The notes below the pieces were generated by a model. The model saw nothing but the letters and a program-made list of their open reading frames with translations, was not told the origin of the DNA and did not search any database. Source: Candidatus Polarisedimenticolia bacterium (GTDB lineage Bacteria > Acidobacteriota > Polarisedimenticolia > Gp22-AA2 > AA152). From it: a DNA stretch of 64,000 bases. The stretch lies in the NCBI GenBank assembly GCA_036004685.1, contig DASYRE010000054.1:124001-188000 (forward strand), in the 5' to 3' direction. This document shows, piece by piece, positions 25,701 to 35,052 of this stretch (positions within the stretch are counted from its first letter, which is position 1; the number at the start of each line of letters is the position of its first letter). The position numbers and the translations under genes were made by a program.

Positions 25701-26452
25701 ACGCGGTGCGCGATCCGGAAACGGGGAGGTACCTCGACCGCAACGGGACGGTCTGCGGCACGGCGACCTGCGCGCTCGACGGACTCCCCGATCTCTACGT
25801 GGAGAACTTCTTTCTGAATCGGGTCTTCCGCCTGGGGAACTATAACCAGCAGACCTACCGCGGCTGGGAGCTGGAGATCGCCCGCCGGCTGAGCCGGAAA
25901 TGGCAGATGAATGCCAACTACACCTATTCGAAGAGCTGGGGAAACGCGGAGAGCTTCCTCTCGGACGTGGGCGACGATCCCACCCTGGCCGAGTTCGAGC
26001 CCGGGTTCCTGAGCTACGATCAACGCCACGTCATCAAGCTGAGCGCCAAGACGAACCTGCCGCGGGACTGGCAGCTCGGCGGGATCGCGACCTGGGCCTC
26101 CGGGCTGCCCTACTCGATGGTCCAGCTGCGGGACGCGTCCGACGACGTCGGGTACGTTCAGCAGAGGCTGCTCTACGGATCCATCGGCCCGAAGGGGCTG
26201 GAGAGTGAGCCGCGCAACAACCACCGCAACCACGCCACCTACGATTTCAACGCCCGGCTGCAGAAGAGCTTCGTGATGGGGAGCGCCGCCGCTTCCGGTT
26301 TCTTCGAGGTCTTCAACATTCTCAACAGCGACAGCCTGCGAGTGTTCGAGATCCAGCAGAGACAGGGGATCGCCGGCCGGGACATCAGGAAAATCATCGG
26401 GGAGCGGCGGTTCGGCCGCCGCTTCGAGTTCGGGGTGCAGCTCGACTTCTAG
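22787..26452 (+). CDS. TonB-dependent receptor with calcium-loop-like insert
   Basis: An outer-membrane beta-barrel importer of about 1221 residues. Order: signal peptide (to about residue 35), carboxypeptidase-regulatory-like beta domain (38-120), plug (about 135-260, VDTERPTTSTVFSSELI onward and VVTKSGGNEF) and barrel to the C-terminal strand RRFEFGVQLDF. Unusually, residues about 423-595 hold at least eight EF-hand/dockerin-type loops (DPDTNRNG, DLDGDG, DVNCNG, DANLNG, DRNGNG, DRNHNG and others). The frame is open to 22019, but that part lies opposite the sigma gene; TTG 22787 with AGGAAG 5-10 nt upstream is preferred, TTG 22766 being an alternative. SusC-like partners are absent; the substrate is unknown. 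Confidence 0.92.
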   Translation: MRQGKARFRAASLTRRALILLVCLGGSSILSGLRAATTCEIRGTVVDGDSRPLPGVVLVLRNDTLASPERGTVTDAGGKFRFALLTPGPGYRLRASLAGFSTIEFRDIELSAGEVHAADIVLRPEAELRETIRVQAQGDVVDTERPTTSTVFSSELIAGLPVLGRDYQDILSLAPGVTDVNDTGNPNIHGARDTDMVTLVDGVSTTDPFTGYYGQQLNIESIQEIEIITSGASAEFSRAQGGFANVVTKSGGNEFQATFKMFVRSHRLDGDGAGIDPPDVQGGIGEAKGFRDLRFTDLYPFLSLSGAIRKDRLWYYLASEYIQQENPVNAVTQAFVIPTRGYRQFVKATAQLAASHKLVFSLSLDHTRDDNLGIDSLVNTESGYSFERGGPTYTLKGESIFGPQTLLESTVSWFDNRFARTPTLDPDTNRNGILYVDQFPELGGNQNGLLEVSELDSGEDYDRDAAYDLWEDFNHDTLLEREEDLDGDGRLTDAVACEGKSHEDVNCNGRIDRETDANLNGKADPEEDTGLGTFCQAWNCPEKIVPGTAGNGRFDSEDRNGNGLLDVVGDSGYTPYPFWNDRNHNGIHEYGEYQAPLPPDRGYLIDVEGRQSGPNPYEYADHRTRLTWREDLSVYVPEFFGTHDFKLGAVYEREGFDRDTWLRPSSQIQGRSFGSGGLARETLLTAFMGVPIFVNNTAAGSNLGLYLQDTYKPLPNLTFGLGLRFDREDLTSFGFTSFDPHKERRIYSNLMALTGVDSDLFDSISPKGIEVDPLYASDAQAALQLSTLLTTLRSLAPRRMTRHNADIEVFAPGLGPVIGRSGSLASLLQLGVRPRTPEDIRIQNNNLAPRLSVTWDPRSDGKSKLFASWNRYYDKLFLNTMVLEEGPDEFTRVYTFDPDGLTILGVPNGQVGRSVSLSPPTAFQIDRRLRTPFSDEVTAGYQRELAPEITFSVTYVRRDYRDQLQDIDLNHHAVRDPETGRYLDRNGTVCGTATCALDGLPDLYVENFFLNRVFRLGNYNQQTYRGWELEIARRLSRKWQMNANYTYSKSWGNAESFLSDVGDDPTLAEFEPGFLSYDQRHVIKLSAKTNLPRDWQLGGIATWASGLPYSMVQLRDASDDVGYVQQRLLYGSIGPKGLESEPRNNHRNHATYDFNARLQKSFVMGSAAASGFFEVFNILNSDSLRVFEIQQRQGIAGRDIRKIIGERRFGRRFEFGVQLDF

Positions 26453-26455
26453 TGT

Positions 26456-28414
<1,959 letters not shown>

Positions 28415-28502
28415 AGGGTTCTCTCCGCTGAGCGTCCAAGGCGGGAAAGGCAGGATAGCCGCGCCGGCGGGGAGGGTCAAGAGGCGCCGGCAAAGCCTCG
28501 AG

Positions 28503-28531
28503 TTGCACCCGGCGGGACCGTCCCCTACGAT
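28503..28531 (+). promoter_or_regulatory. Promoter giving a near-leaderless thioesterase mRNA
   Basis: TTGCAC (28503-28508) and TACGAT (28526-28531) are 17 bp apart. A start 6-7 nt after the -10 box would fall at 28538-28540, at the ATG itself, and no Shine-Dalgarno sequence precedes it. Confidence 0.6.
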
Positions 28532-28539
28532 ACCGGGCC

Positions 28540-28938
28540 ATGAAAAAGCTTGCGGAGGCCACCACTCCGTTCAACGAAATGCTCGGAAGCCGCTGCACCC
28601 TGCGGGAGCCGGGACGGACCCGCTACGAGCTGGAAGTCGGGCCGGATCACCTCAACAGGAGGGGAGTGGCGCACGGCGGCGTCGTGGCATCCCTCCTCGA
28701 CACCGCGCTCGGCGCCGCGGTGGTCTCCGCCATCCGCCCCCGCGAGTGGACCGGCACGCTGGAGCTTTCGGTGCAGTTCCGGGAGCCCGTTTTCCCGGGC
28801 GTGATCGCCGCCGAGGGGAGAGTAGCCCGACGGGGCCGGAGCGTCGCCTTCGCGGAAGGAGAGATCCGTGATCCGCAGGGGAAGATCCTGGCGGTGGCCC
28901 ACGGCGTCTGGACGATCTGGCCGAAAAAGCCGCGATGA
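28540..28938 (+). CDS. PaaI-type hotdog-fold thioesterase
   Basis: A 132-residue single hotdog domain, expected to hydrolyse an acyl-CoA. The family motif [19 protein letters not shown] (residues about 46-64) holds the HGG active-site turn, and the Asp in LLDTA is the usual catalytic acid position. Substrate unknown; phenylacetyl- and benzoyl-type thioesters are typical for the family. It sits alone, convergent with the NTF2-like gene, with its own near-leaderless promoter. Confidence 0.9.
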   Translation: MKKLAEATTPFNEMLGSRCTLREPGRTRYELEVGPDHLNRRGVAHGGVVASLLDTALGAAVVSAIRPREWTGTLELSVQFREPVFPGVIAAEGRVARRGRSVAFAEGEIRDPQGKILAVAHGVWTIWPKKPR

Positions 28939-28962
28939 CCCGAAAACGAATGCTTTAGTGCC

Positions 28963-29289
28963 TCAGGTGGGCGGAAGCGTCGTCTCGAGGACCCGGATCT
29001 TGTCGCCGTAGAAGACGAAGAGGTCGCGCCCGAGAGCCGCCCGGTCGGGGGGGCCGCCCTCCACGCGGAAGGCGGCCAAGACCGATTTCCCGTCGGAGAC
29101 CGCGGAGAGCAGTTCGAATTTCGTGGTCGGGGGGAAGAGCTCGAACATCCTGACCACGCCCGAGCTGTGGTGCTCGACCCCGTTGTAGTCGATGATCAGG
29201 CTGTCGTCGGTGAACAGCGCCTCCAGCTCCTTGAGCTTTCTCTCCCCGAACAGGGTGTAATACTCCTTGACGCGATCTTCCAGCGACAC
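28963..29289 (-). CDS. NTF2-like (SnoaL-type) small protein
   Basis: A 108-residue protein with the alpha+beta cone-fold pattern: helix LEDRVKEYYTLFGERKLKELEALF, then a DDSLIIDYNG strand and a C-terminal pair of strands. It resembles SnoaL/limonene-epoxide-hydrolase-like proteins, whose functions range from isomerases to ligand binding. The start is GTG with GGAGGAG 8 nt upstream. No operon partner; tRNA-Ser lies 37 bp further up on the same strand. Confidence 0.72.
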   Translation of the reverse strand: MSLEDRVKEYYTLFGERKLKELEALFTDDSLIIDYNGVEHHSSGVVRMFELFPPTTKFELLSAVSDGKSVLAAFRVEGGPPDRAALGRDLFVFYGDKIRVLETTLPPT

Positions 29290-29326
29290 GCTGCGCTCCT
29301 CCGGGCTCCGGTCTTCAGGGGGAAAA

Positions 29327-29416
29327 TGGCGGAGAGAGTGGGATTCGAACCCACGGTGAGGTTACCCCCACACACGCTTTCCAAGCGTGCTCCTTAAGCC
29401 ACTCGGACATCTCTCC
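29327..29416 (-). tRNA. tRNA-Ser (anticodon GGA)
   Basis: A 90-nt class II tRNA with a long variable arm. Acceptor GGAGAGA pairs with TCTCTCC; the anticodon stem CACGC/GCGTG encloses TTGGAAA (anticodon GGA); the T arm GGGTTCGAATCCC is perfect; CCA is encoded. It reads UCC and UCU codons. Confidence 0.97.
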
Positions 29417-29479
29417 GCGCGGCGCGCCGTTGCATCGTAGCCGAAGCCACGGCGCCGGTTCAATCGTCGTCGATCGGAT

Positions 29480-29992
29480 CTATTTCCGGCGCTGGAACTC
29501 GAAGACCTCCGGCTTGCCCCCGCCCGGCCCGGTCCAGGTCCAGGCTTCCGCCAGGTGGTTGGCGTCCTCGAACGTCAGCGTCAGGGCGGACATGTGCCCC
29601 TCGTCGGGCCCCGCGAGATTGGCGGCGTCGACGTAGGCGAAGGCCAGCTCCCGGGGGCTCGCGGAGGCCGCCTTGGCGCGCATCCGCGGCTGGTTGTTGG
29701 CCGCGCAGTAGTGCGTCATCAGGATGCTGTCGCCGTCGGCGTGGTAGACGGTGACCATGTTCATGTCGCCGGGGGCGTCGAGCGTCTCGACCACGGCCGA
29801 GCCGGAAGAGGCCACCTTGTAGGTCACCTTGACCGGCTTTCCATCGCTCGTCTTCCCTTCCCACTCGCCCGCCAGGGCCTTCAGGCGATCGAATCCCGCC
29901 GGATCTTTCTTGGCGGGACGGGCTTCCTCAGCTCCGGCGGCCGGGATCAGCGCCAGCGCCAAGACGGCGGCAAGCAGCAGGCTGGTCTTCAT
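29480..29992 (-). CDS. Secreted DUF1579-like protein, third gene of fluoride operon
   Basis: A 170-residue exported protein: signal peptide MKTSLLLAAVLALALIPAAGA, then a beta-barrel-like domain starting FDRLKALAGEWEGKTSDGKP and ending in a WTWTGPGGGKPEVFEF segment. The pattern resembles DUF1579/nitrobindin-like lipocalin-type domains; ligand unknown. ATG 29992 follows GGGAGGA by 8 nt. It lies 35 bp after the DUF190 gene on the same strand with no visible terminator, so it may be expressed from the fluoride-riboswitch transcript. A fluoride-related role is only suggested by position. Confidence 0.75.
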   Translation of the reverse strand: MKTSLLLAAVLALALIPAAGAEEARPAKKDPAGFDRLKALAGEWEGKTSDGKPVKVTYKVASSGSAVVETLDAPGDMNMVTVYHADGDSILMTHYCAANNQPRMRAKAASASPRELAFAYVDAANLAGPDEGHMSALTLTFEDANHLAEAWTWTGPGGGKPEVFEFQRRK

Positions 29993-30027
29993 CAAGATCG
30001 TCCTCCCTTGCACAAGGGTTCGGGTTC

Positions 30028-30363
30028 TCAAGAACCGCTGCGGTAAAAGCGAATCCGGACATTTTCCAGCGTCGCCAGCCCCTCGGGGATGGCCGCATCG
30101 ATCACCGGCAGGAAGCTCTCGATCTTTTCCTGCGTATCCACGATTTCGACGATGAGCGGAAGATCCTCGGAAAGCCGGAGAATCTTCGCGGTGTGCAGGC
30201 GGCTGTGCGCCCCGTAACCCTCGACGCCGCGAATCACGGTGGCGCCGGCCAATCCTTCCTGGCGCGCTCGGCGGACGATCCATTCGTAGAGCGGCATCCC
30301 GTCGTGCTTGTCACTCTCGCCGATGAAAATGCGCAGCAGCTGGCCTGCCTCGGGCAACATCAT
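30028..30363 (-). CDS. DUF190 domain protein linked to CrcB
   Basis: A 111-residue DUF190 protein, a PII-like ferredoxin-fold family often encoded beside crcB. The family pattern LLRIFIGESDKHDGMPLYE near the N-terminus and GLAGATVIRGVEGYG in the middle are clear. It lies 10 bp after crcB and is probably co-regulated by the fluoride riboswitch. Its molecular role is not established; regulation or gating of the channel is a guess from association. Two tandem ATGs begin the ORF and no strong ribosome-binding site is seen, so translation may be coupled to crcB. Confidence 0.92.
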   Translation of the reverse strand: MMLPEAGQLLRIFIGESDKHDGMPLYEWIVRRARQEGLAGATVIRGVEGYGAHSRLHTAKILRLSEDLPLIVEIVDTQEKIESFLPVIDAAIPEGLATLENVRIRFYRSGS

Positions 30364-30373
30364 CGCGGGTGCT

Positions 30374-30751
30374 CTAAAAGAGCCGGGAAAAGACGTGCCC
30401 GGCGAAGACCGCGCCGATTCCCAGGAAGACCTGCAGGGCCACGTTGATCATCCCCGCCAGGGCCTGTCCGTCGCGCAGGAGCTGAAACGTCTCGTACCCG
30501 AACGACGAGAACGTCGTGAAGCCTCCCAGGATTCCGACGAGGACGAACAGCCTCGCCTCCGGACCGAGAACTCCACGCGTCTCGATGAGGCCGGCGAGAA
30601 ATCCGATGGCGAGACATCCGGCCGCATTGATCGTCAGCGTCTCGTAGGGGAACAGCGCCCTCGCCGCCAGCCGGTTGAGCCATCCTCCCAGGAGGTAGCG
30701 CGCGGCGGACCCCAGGAATCCGCCGCATCCTACCCAGAGCAGCTTCAGCAT
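30374..30751 (-). CDS. crcB: Fluoride exporter CrcB/Fluc
   Basis: A 125-residue, four-helix fluoride channel that acts as a dual-topology dimer and lowers cytosolic fluoride. The signature GGFTTFSSFGYE (about residues 75-86), the Asn in the helix-2 motif TINAAGC and the N-terminal GGFLGSAARYLLG are intact. AAGGAG lies 6 nt before the ATG. A fluoride riboswitch immediately upstream confirms the function. It is first of three genes crcB-DUF190-secreted protein. Length is normal, and a single crcB copy is consistent with a dual-topology homodimer. Confidence 0.97.
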   Translation of the reverse strand: MLKLLWVGCGGFLGSAARYLLGGWLNRLAARALFPYETLTINAAGCLAIGFLAGLIETRGVLGPEARLFVLVGILGGFTTFSSFGYETFQLLRDGQALAGMINVALQVFLGIGAVFAGHVFSRLF

Positions 30752-30774
30752 GGAATCTCCTTGCCGAAAGGTTC

Positions 30775-30829
30775 CGAGTAGGAGTCATCAGCCGTCGTCC
30801 GGCGGTCATGGGCGGACTCCATCGCCGCG
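30775..30829 (-). promoter_or_regulatory. Fluoride riboswitch (crcB motif)
   Basis: The minus strand shows the crcB-motif consensus: GGCGATGGAGTCCGCC (30811-30826), a short hairpin GCCG-GACGA-CGGC, then TGATGACTCCTAC (30778-30790). The pseudoknot partners GGAGTC (30815-30820) and GACTCC (30781-30786) are exact complements. It ends about 25 nt before the crcB ATG. The 3' CTCCT is also complementary to AGGAG of the crcB ribosome-binding site, which suggests translational control. Confidence 0.93.
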
Positions 30830-30844
30830 TCACGCGGAATGGTA

Positions 30845-32686
30845 CTAAGGTGTCACAGCCGGAGCGAGCATCAGGCGCCGCGCGTCGCGCGGCGGGATCG
30901 TCCCGAAGCCGAGGAGCCGCTCGTTGAAGCTCTTCAGGGAGAACTTCTCTCCCTCGCGCGCCTTCACGTCGGTCAGCAGATCGTTGAGCTCGGTGAACCC
31001 CACGAAGTAGGTGGAGAGCTGGGTGGCGGTGATCTTGGCGCGCCGCAGCTTCCCCTTGGCTTCCACCTCCTCTTGGAACCCGAGCCGGGTCATCAGGTCC
31101 ATGGCCCAGCGGTCGGTCTCCTCCTCGGACATGCCGGCGGTGTGCATCTTCGAGTCGAGCAGGGCGTTCATCGGGACCCGGAGGTCGAATTTCTTGTGGA
31201 CCAGGTAGTTCGCCGGATCCCCCGCGGCGAAGCCGTTGGTGAACATTTCCTCTTCGGCGAGGACCGCCCATCCTTCGGCGAAGGTGCCGGAAGCGAAGAC
31301 TTTCTTGTAAATCGTCGCCATGGGGGATTTCAGCGCGTACCAGGCCTGCACGTAGTGCCCGGGAAAGGCCTCGTGGATGATGAGACTCTGCAACCCGTAG
31401 TCGTTGTACTCGCGGAAGAACGACTCCGCCACTCGGGCGTCCTCTTCGGGGCTGCCGCCGCGAGGGACGGAGGAGACCCAGAACGACTTCTTCAGATCGG
31501 GCTCGAAGGGGGGCGCCGAATTGAAGAAGGCGACGGCGACCCCGTCCATGAAGGCCGGCGTCGGCTCCACGACGAAGTTGTCGGTTTCCGGCGGCAGGCC
31601 GATGATGTCGCTCTTGCGGATGAAACCCTTGATCTTCGGGATCCACTTCTCCTTCACGTCGGCGAACAGGGTGTCGGGCTTCGAATGGCTCTCCGCGAGC
31701 TTCGCCAGCGTTTCCTTGACCACGACGTTGATGAGATCGTCGCCGGTTTCCTGGTGCTTGTGATCGGGATACATCTTGTCGTGCAGCGGCTGGGCGACCG
31801 CGAGCATCTCCTCCCGATCCTTCTTCAGCTTCTCCTCGGCCCGGCGGGTGATCTCCTCCGGAGTCAGATCGGAGGCGAGGGCATAGCGGAGCTTCCGGGT
31901 CCAGAGCTCCTTGCCCAGCCGCCAGTCGCCCTTGGAGCGCGGCAGGAGGTCGCTCTCCAGCCATTTCTGGTAGTCGCGCAGCGCCCCGATCACCTTGGCG
32001 CTCTCGCGATGCAGGTCCTCCCGCAGGGCGGGGACCTTCCCGGAGAGCGGCGGAAGGGTCTTCTCGAAGAACTCGATGTTCCCCGGGTTCAGGACCAGGC
32101 AGAACTTCGTCTGGATCTCCGCCGGGTTCTTGAGGTTCTTCTTGGCCTGCTCGAGGAAGGCGGGGATCTTCTTCATCCTTCCCATCAGGCTCGCCATCCG
32201 CTCGGGGAACTCCTTCGCGTCGGGCGCCACCTGAGTCACGAACAGCGTGCTGTTGCCGAGCACGTCGTTGTAGAAGAGGGGATCGCGATCGAAGGGGCGC
32301 AGCGTCGTCAGCGTGAAGAGGTTCGACTCGCAGTCCTGCACCAGGAGATCGCGGTCGACCTGGGCGCTGAGGCCGAGCTTCGATCGATCCACCGCCGCCA
32401 GATCCTTCTGCAGGCGCTTGAAGGTGTCGGTCATCCTCTTGATCCCGGCGGCGCTGAAATCCTCCAGGTCGGCGTCATAGCGATGGTAGCCGTTGACCGA
32501 GGCCTGGGCCGGGAACAGCCGCAGCGTCTCGTCGAGGTAGCGCTGCGCCACGGTGTAGAACTTCGCGTCGCCGGGGGCCGGCTCGGGCCCCGCCCCGAAG
32601 GTCAGGGCGTGGATCGCGGCGAGCGCGCCGGCGGCGAGGATGCCGGAGAGGACGACGGCCGGGAACGAGGGTAGGGGGCGCAACAC
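30845..32686 (-). CDS. DUF885 family zinc metallopeptidase-like protein
   Basis: A 613-residue exported protein of the DUF885 family. An N-terminal signal or anchor helix (about 8-25) is followed by a large helical domain; the zinc-site motif is HEAFPGH (in LIIHEAFPGHYVQ, about residues 437-443) with downstream Glu in FAEGWAVLAEE that could be the third ligand. Related proteins behave as M3/M32-like carboxypeptidases or dipeptidases, so a periplasmic peptidase is likely. The start is GTG with AGGAG 9 nt upstream. Its stop codon lies only about 15 bp before the fluoride riboswitch. Confidence 0.88.
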   Translation of the reverse strand: MLRPLPSFPAVVLSGILAAGALAAIHALTFGAGPEPAPGDAKFYTVAQRYLDETLRLFPAQASVNGYHRYDADLEDFSAAGIKRMTDTFKRLQKDLAAVDRSKLGLSAQVDRDLLVQDCESNLFTLTTLRPFDRDPLFYNDVLGNSTLFVTQVAPDAKEFPERMASLMGRMKKIPAFLEQAKKNLKNPAEIQTKFCLVLNPGNIEFFEKTLPPLSGKVPALREDLHRESAKVIGALRDYQKWLESDLLPRSKGDWRLGKELWTRKLRYALASDLTPEEITRRAEEKLKKDREEMLAVAQPLHDKMYPDHKHQETGDDLINVVVKETLAKLAESHSKPDTLFADVKEKWIPKIKGFIRKSDIIGLPPETDNFVVEPTPAFMDGVAVAFFNSAPPFEPDLKKSFWVSSVPRGGSPEEDARVAESFFREYNDYGLQSLIIHEAFPGHYVQAWYALKSPMATIYKKVFASGTFAEGWAVLAEEEMFTNGFAAGDPANYLVHKKFDLRVPMNALLDSKMHTAGMSEEETDRWAMDLMTRLGFQEEVEAKGKLRRAKITATQLSTYFVGFTELNDLLTDVKAREGEKFSLKSFNERLLGFGTIPPRDARRLMLAPAVTP

Positions 32687-32720
32687 GGCTCGGGACTCCT
32701 CAGAGGAAGGTTCGGAAGAA

Positions 32721-32814
32721 TGGCGGAGAGGGTGGGATTCGAACCCACGTGGCGCTGTTTAGGCGCCAACCCGCTTTCGAGGCGGGCCCGTTACGACCAC
32801 TTCGGTACCTCTCC
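32721..32814 (-). tRNA. tRNA-Ser (anticodon CGA)
   Basis: A 94-nt class II tRNA. Acceptor GGAGAGG pairs with CCTCTCC; the anticodon stem CCCGC/GCGGG encloses CTCGAAA (anticodon CGA); long variable arm TTGGCGCC..GGCGCCA type; T arm GGGTTCGAATCCC; encoded CCA. Reads UCG. Confidence 0.97.
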
Positions 32815-33118
32815 GCTCGGAAGGGCGGTATTCTAGCATGGCGTCTGTGAGCGCGTGGCAATTTGCCGACGCCGAGAACTCGGCTTGCGCAGTGCTATCG
32901 GAGGATGAGGAACATGATGCGACGAGGAGAGGGCATCTTCCAACTTCTTGGCCGGTCATGATATCATCAGGCCACGACGCGTCGAGAAACCTACTCGACG
33001 TGCCCGCCGGAATGGAGCGGTTTCACAGAAAGGCCGTTCAGAGTCGGCACATCTGCCTTGATCATAAGCCGATGAATATATAGCTTTTATTTCTCTGGCA
33101 AAAACCCTGGGAGTACTC
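32815..33118. other. Intergenic region before the KaiC cassette
   Basis: About 300 bp between tRNA-Ser(CGA) and the winged-helix gene. I see no convincing gene. Its last 70 bp are unusually AT-rich for this genome and contain TTGATC (33058-33063) and, 17 bp on, TAGCTT, a candidate promoter for the cassette. Confidence 0.5.
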
Positions 33119-33511
33119 GTGGTGTCGCGAATCCAGCAGCTACTCGGACAGGCCAGGGTGGTGCGCCGTCCATGCGATCTGGACCTGCTGACTTTCCTGC
33201 TTCGGCACCCTCGGGCGCTCCTCACCAGCAAAAGCATCGCGCGGTTTCTTGGGTACAGCGCCAAAGAGGTGGCGGCCTCCCTGGAGGCGCTCATCGAGGG
33301 CGGGTTCCTGGAGCGTTCTCCGACACCAGCCCATGCGGCGCGATTGTACGTCCTGGCGATGCCGGACCCGCACGGGAAATCGCTCCTCAGCCTGCTGAAA
33401 ATCGCTTCGACTTCCCACGGCCGCCAGCGGGTGATTCGAGCGCTCAAGAAACCGGCGGCCCCGGCGCGCGCCCTTCCAGAAGCGCGCGGCTCCCTCGGGA
33501 GCGTCCGGTGA
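33119..33511 (+). CDS. Winged-helix DNA-binding protein, KaiC cassette
   Basis: A 130-residue protein whose middle is a winged helix-turn-helix: LDLLTFLLRHP, then SKSIARFLGYSAKEVAASLEAL as helix-turn-helix and IEGGFLERSP as the first strand of the wing (about residues 22-75). The C-terminal third is basic. It has no sensor domain. It starts 22 bp before the KaiC-like gene and shares its transcript, so it is the likely DNA-binding output or autoregulator of the cassette. GTG start with GGGAG about 7 nt upstream. Confidence 0.78.
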   Translation: MVSRIQQLLGQARVVRRPCDLDLLTFLLRHPRALLTSKSIARFLGYSAKEVAASLEALIEGGFLERSPTPAHAARLYVLAMPDPHGKSLLSLLKIASTSHGRQRVIRALKKPAAPARALPEARGSLGSVR

Positions 33512-33533
33512 GCCTCCGACTCCAGGAGTTGCG

Positions 33534-35048
33534 ATGAAGGGACCCGGCCTGATTCGGACCGGAATCACCGGATTGGATGCCATCCTGGGAGGCGGCATTC
33601 CACGCGGCAACATCATCCTGCTCGAAGGCGCCATCGGAACCGGCAAGACGACGCTTGGCGTCGAGATGATCTATCGCGGCGCCAGCGAGTTCGACGAGCC
33701 CGGGATTATCGTTCTGTTCGAGATTTCTCCGGACAAGCTCACGCGCGACGCGGCCCGCCTGGGGTGGGACCTGCAGGAGCTCGAGCGGCGCGGGCGATTG
33801 AAGATCGTGTTCACGACGCGCGACGTCTTCCGGCAGGAAATGCAGCAGGCGGACAGCCTTCTCCTCGAGCAGGCCGCCTCCATCGGCGCGACGCGCATGT
33901 TCATCGACGGAGTGGCGCGCCTGAGAGACGACCGGCAGGATTCACGCGATCTGTTCCACGTGCTCGTCGAAGGCTTGCAGCGCGAGGGCTTGACCGCCGT
34001 GATGGCCGTGGAGGCCTCGATCCTCAACGGGGGGTTTCCTCCGGGGCTGGAGGAGGAGTCCATCGCGGATACCGTCATCCGCCTGCGGACCGAGGAGACA
34101 TACCGCGCCGTGTTCCGGTCCATCGAGATCGTGAAGTCGCGCGGCCAGCCGTTCCAGATGGGACTTCACAGCTTCCGCATCGTGGACGGGCAGGGGCTGC
34201 AGGTCTATCGCCGGGTGCAAGCGCCCCGGGCGCCGAGCCGCGAGAGCGAAGGGACCTTCGATCCCACGAAGCGAGTCACGACCGGGACTCCGGGCCTCGA
34301 TCCGGTGGTCAACGGCGGATTCATGCTCGGCAGCACCACGGTGGTCGCGGGCATCTCGGGCGTCGGTAAGAGCGTCATGGGATTGCAGTACATCGGGGAG
34401 GGGGCGCGCCGCGGCGAAAACAGCCTGATGGTGACGCTCGACGAGCAGTATGCGCAGGTTCTCCGAAACGCCAAGAGCATCGGGATCGATCTCGAGCCTG
34501 CCATCAAGAAAGGCATCGTCCGGGTCGTCTACGAGCCGCCTCAAGAAATAGAGATCGATCACCACTTTCACCAGATCGAGCAGTACGTCGAGCAGTTCAA
34601 GCCGACGCGCGTCCTGATCGACAGCCTCTCGACCTATGGCTCCGCGCTGGGCACCAGCGGCCGGATCTTTCGCGACTTCTTTCACGCCGTCGTCGCCCTG
34701 ATGAAAGAGCATCAGATCGCCGCGGTCTACAACCATGAAAACCCCGAAATGCTCGGGATGTCGTCCATGATGGGAGATTTCGCGATGAGCTCGCTGGTGG
34801 ACAACATCATCCTGATGAACTGGGTGGAGCTGGGGGATACGTTCCGCCTCGGCCTGACGGTGGCCAAGATGCGGGCGAATCCCGTCGTCCGCACGACCCA
34901 CGAGTGCGAAATCGTGGACCGGCGGGGACTGTCTGTGCTGCCGCGTGAGATGCACGTTCCTCCAAGCGCCTTCTCTTCGTATTACAGCCTTCTGTCCCGC
35001 AATCCGGAGCGCCGCCCCCGGCGTGACGATGCCGAAAAAGCGAGGTGA
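33534..35048 (+). CDS. KaiC-like double-domain RecA-type ATPase
   Basis: A 504-residue protein with two KaiC domains, like the cyanobacterial clock ATPase (519 residues). Walker A motifs are at 32-39 (GAIGTGKT) and 273-280 (GISGVGKS). The catalytic Glu pair of KaiC is reduced to Phe62-Glu63-Ile in the first domain and is Asp303-Glu304 in the second. The region equivalent to the KaiC phosphosites reads Ser419-Ser420 before VDNIILMNWVE, in place of Ser431-Thr432, while Thr426 corresponds to Gly. AGGAG precedes the ATG. No kaiA or kaiB is present; it lies between a winged-helix gene and a hybrid kinase, which suggests a signalling switch, not a full oscillator. Confidence 0.93.
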   Translation: MKGPGLIRTGITGLDAILGGGIPRGNIILLEGAIGTGKTTLGVEMIYRGASEFDEPGIIVLFEISPDKLTRDAARLGWDLQELERRGRLKIVFTTRDVFRQEMQQADSLLLEQAASIGATRMFIDGVARLRDDRQDSRDLFHVLVEGLQREGLTAVMAVEASILNGGFPPGLEEESIADTVIRLRTEETYRAVFRSIEIVKSRGQPFQMGLHSFRIVDGQGLQVYRRVQAPRAPSRESEGTFDPTKRVTTGTPGLDPVVNGGFMLGSTTVVAGISGVGKSVMGLQYIGEGARRGENSLMVTLDEQYAQVLRNAKSIGIDLEPAIKKGIVRVVYEPPQEIEIDHHFHQIEQYVEQFKPTRVLIDSLSTYGSALGTSGRIFRDFFHAVVALMKEHQIAAVYNHENPEMLGMSSMMGDFAMSSLVDNIILMNWVELGDTFRLGLTVAKMRANPVVRTTHECEIVDRRGLSVLPREMHVPPSAFSSYYSLLSRNPERRPRRDDAEKAR

Positions 35049-35052
35049 GTCC

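Noticed and set aside
32838-33083. 81-codon ORF after tRNA-Ser(CGA)
   Set aside because: No ribosome-binding site, no recognisable pattern and mixed composition; the region looks like a promoter region.
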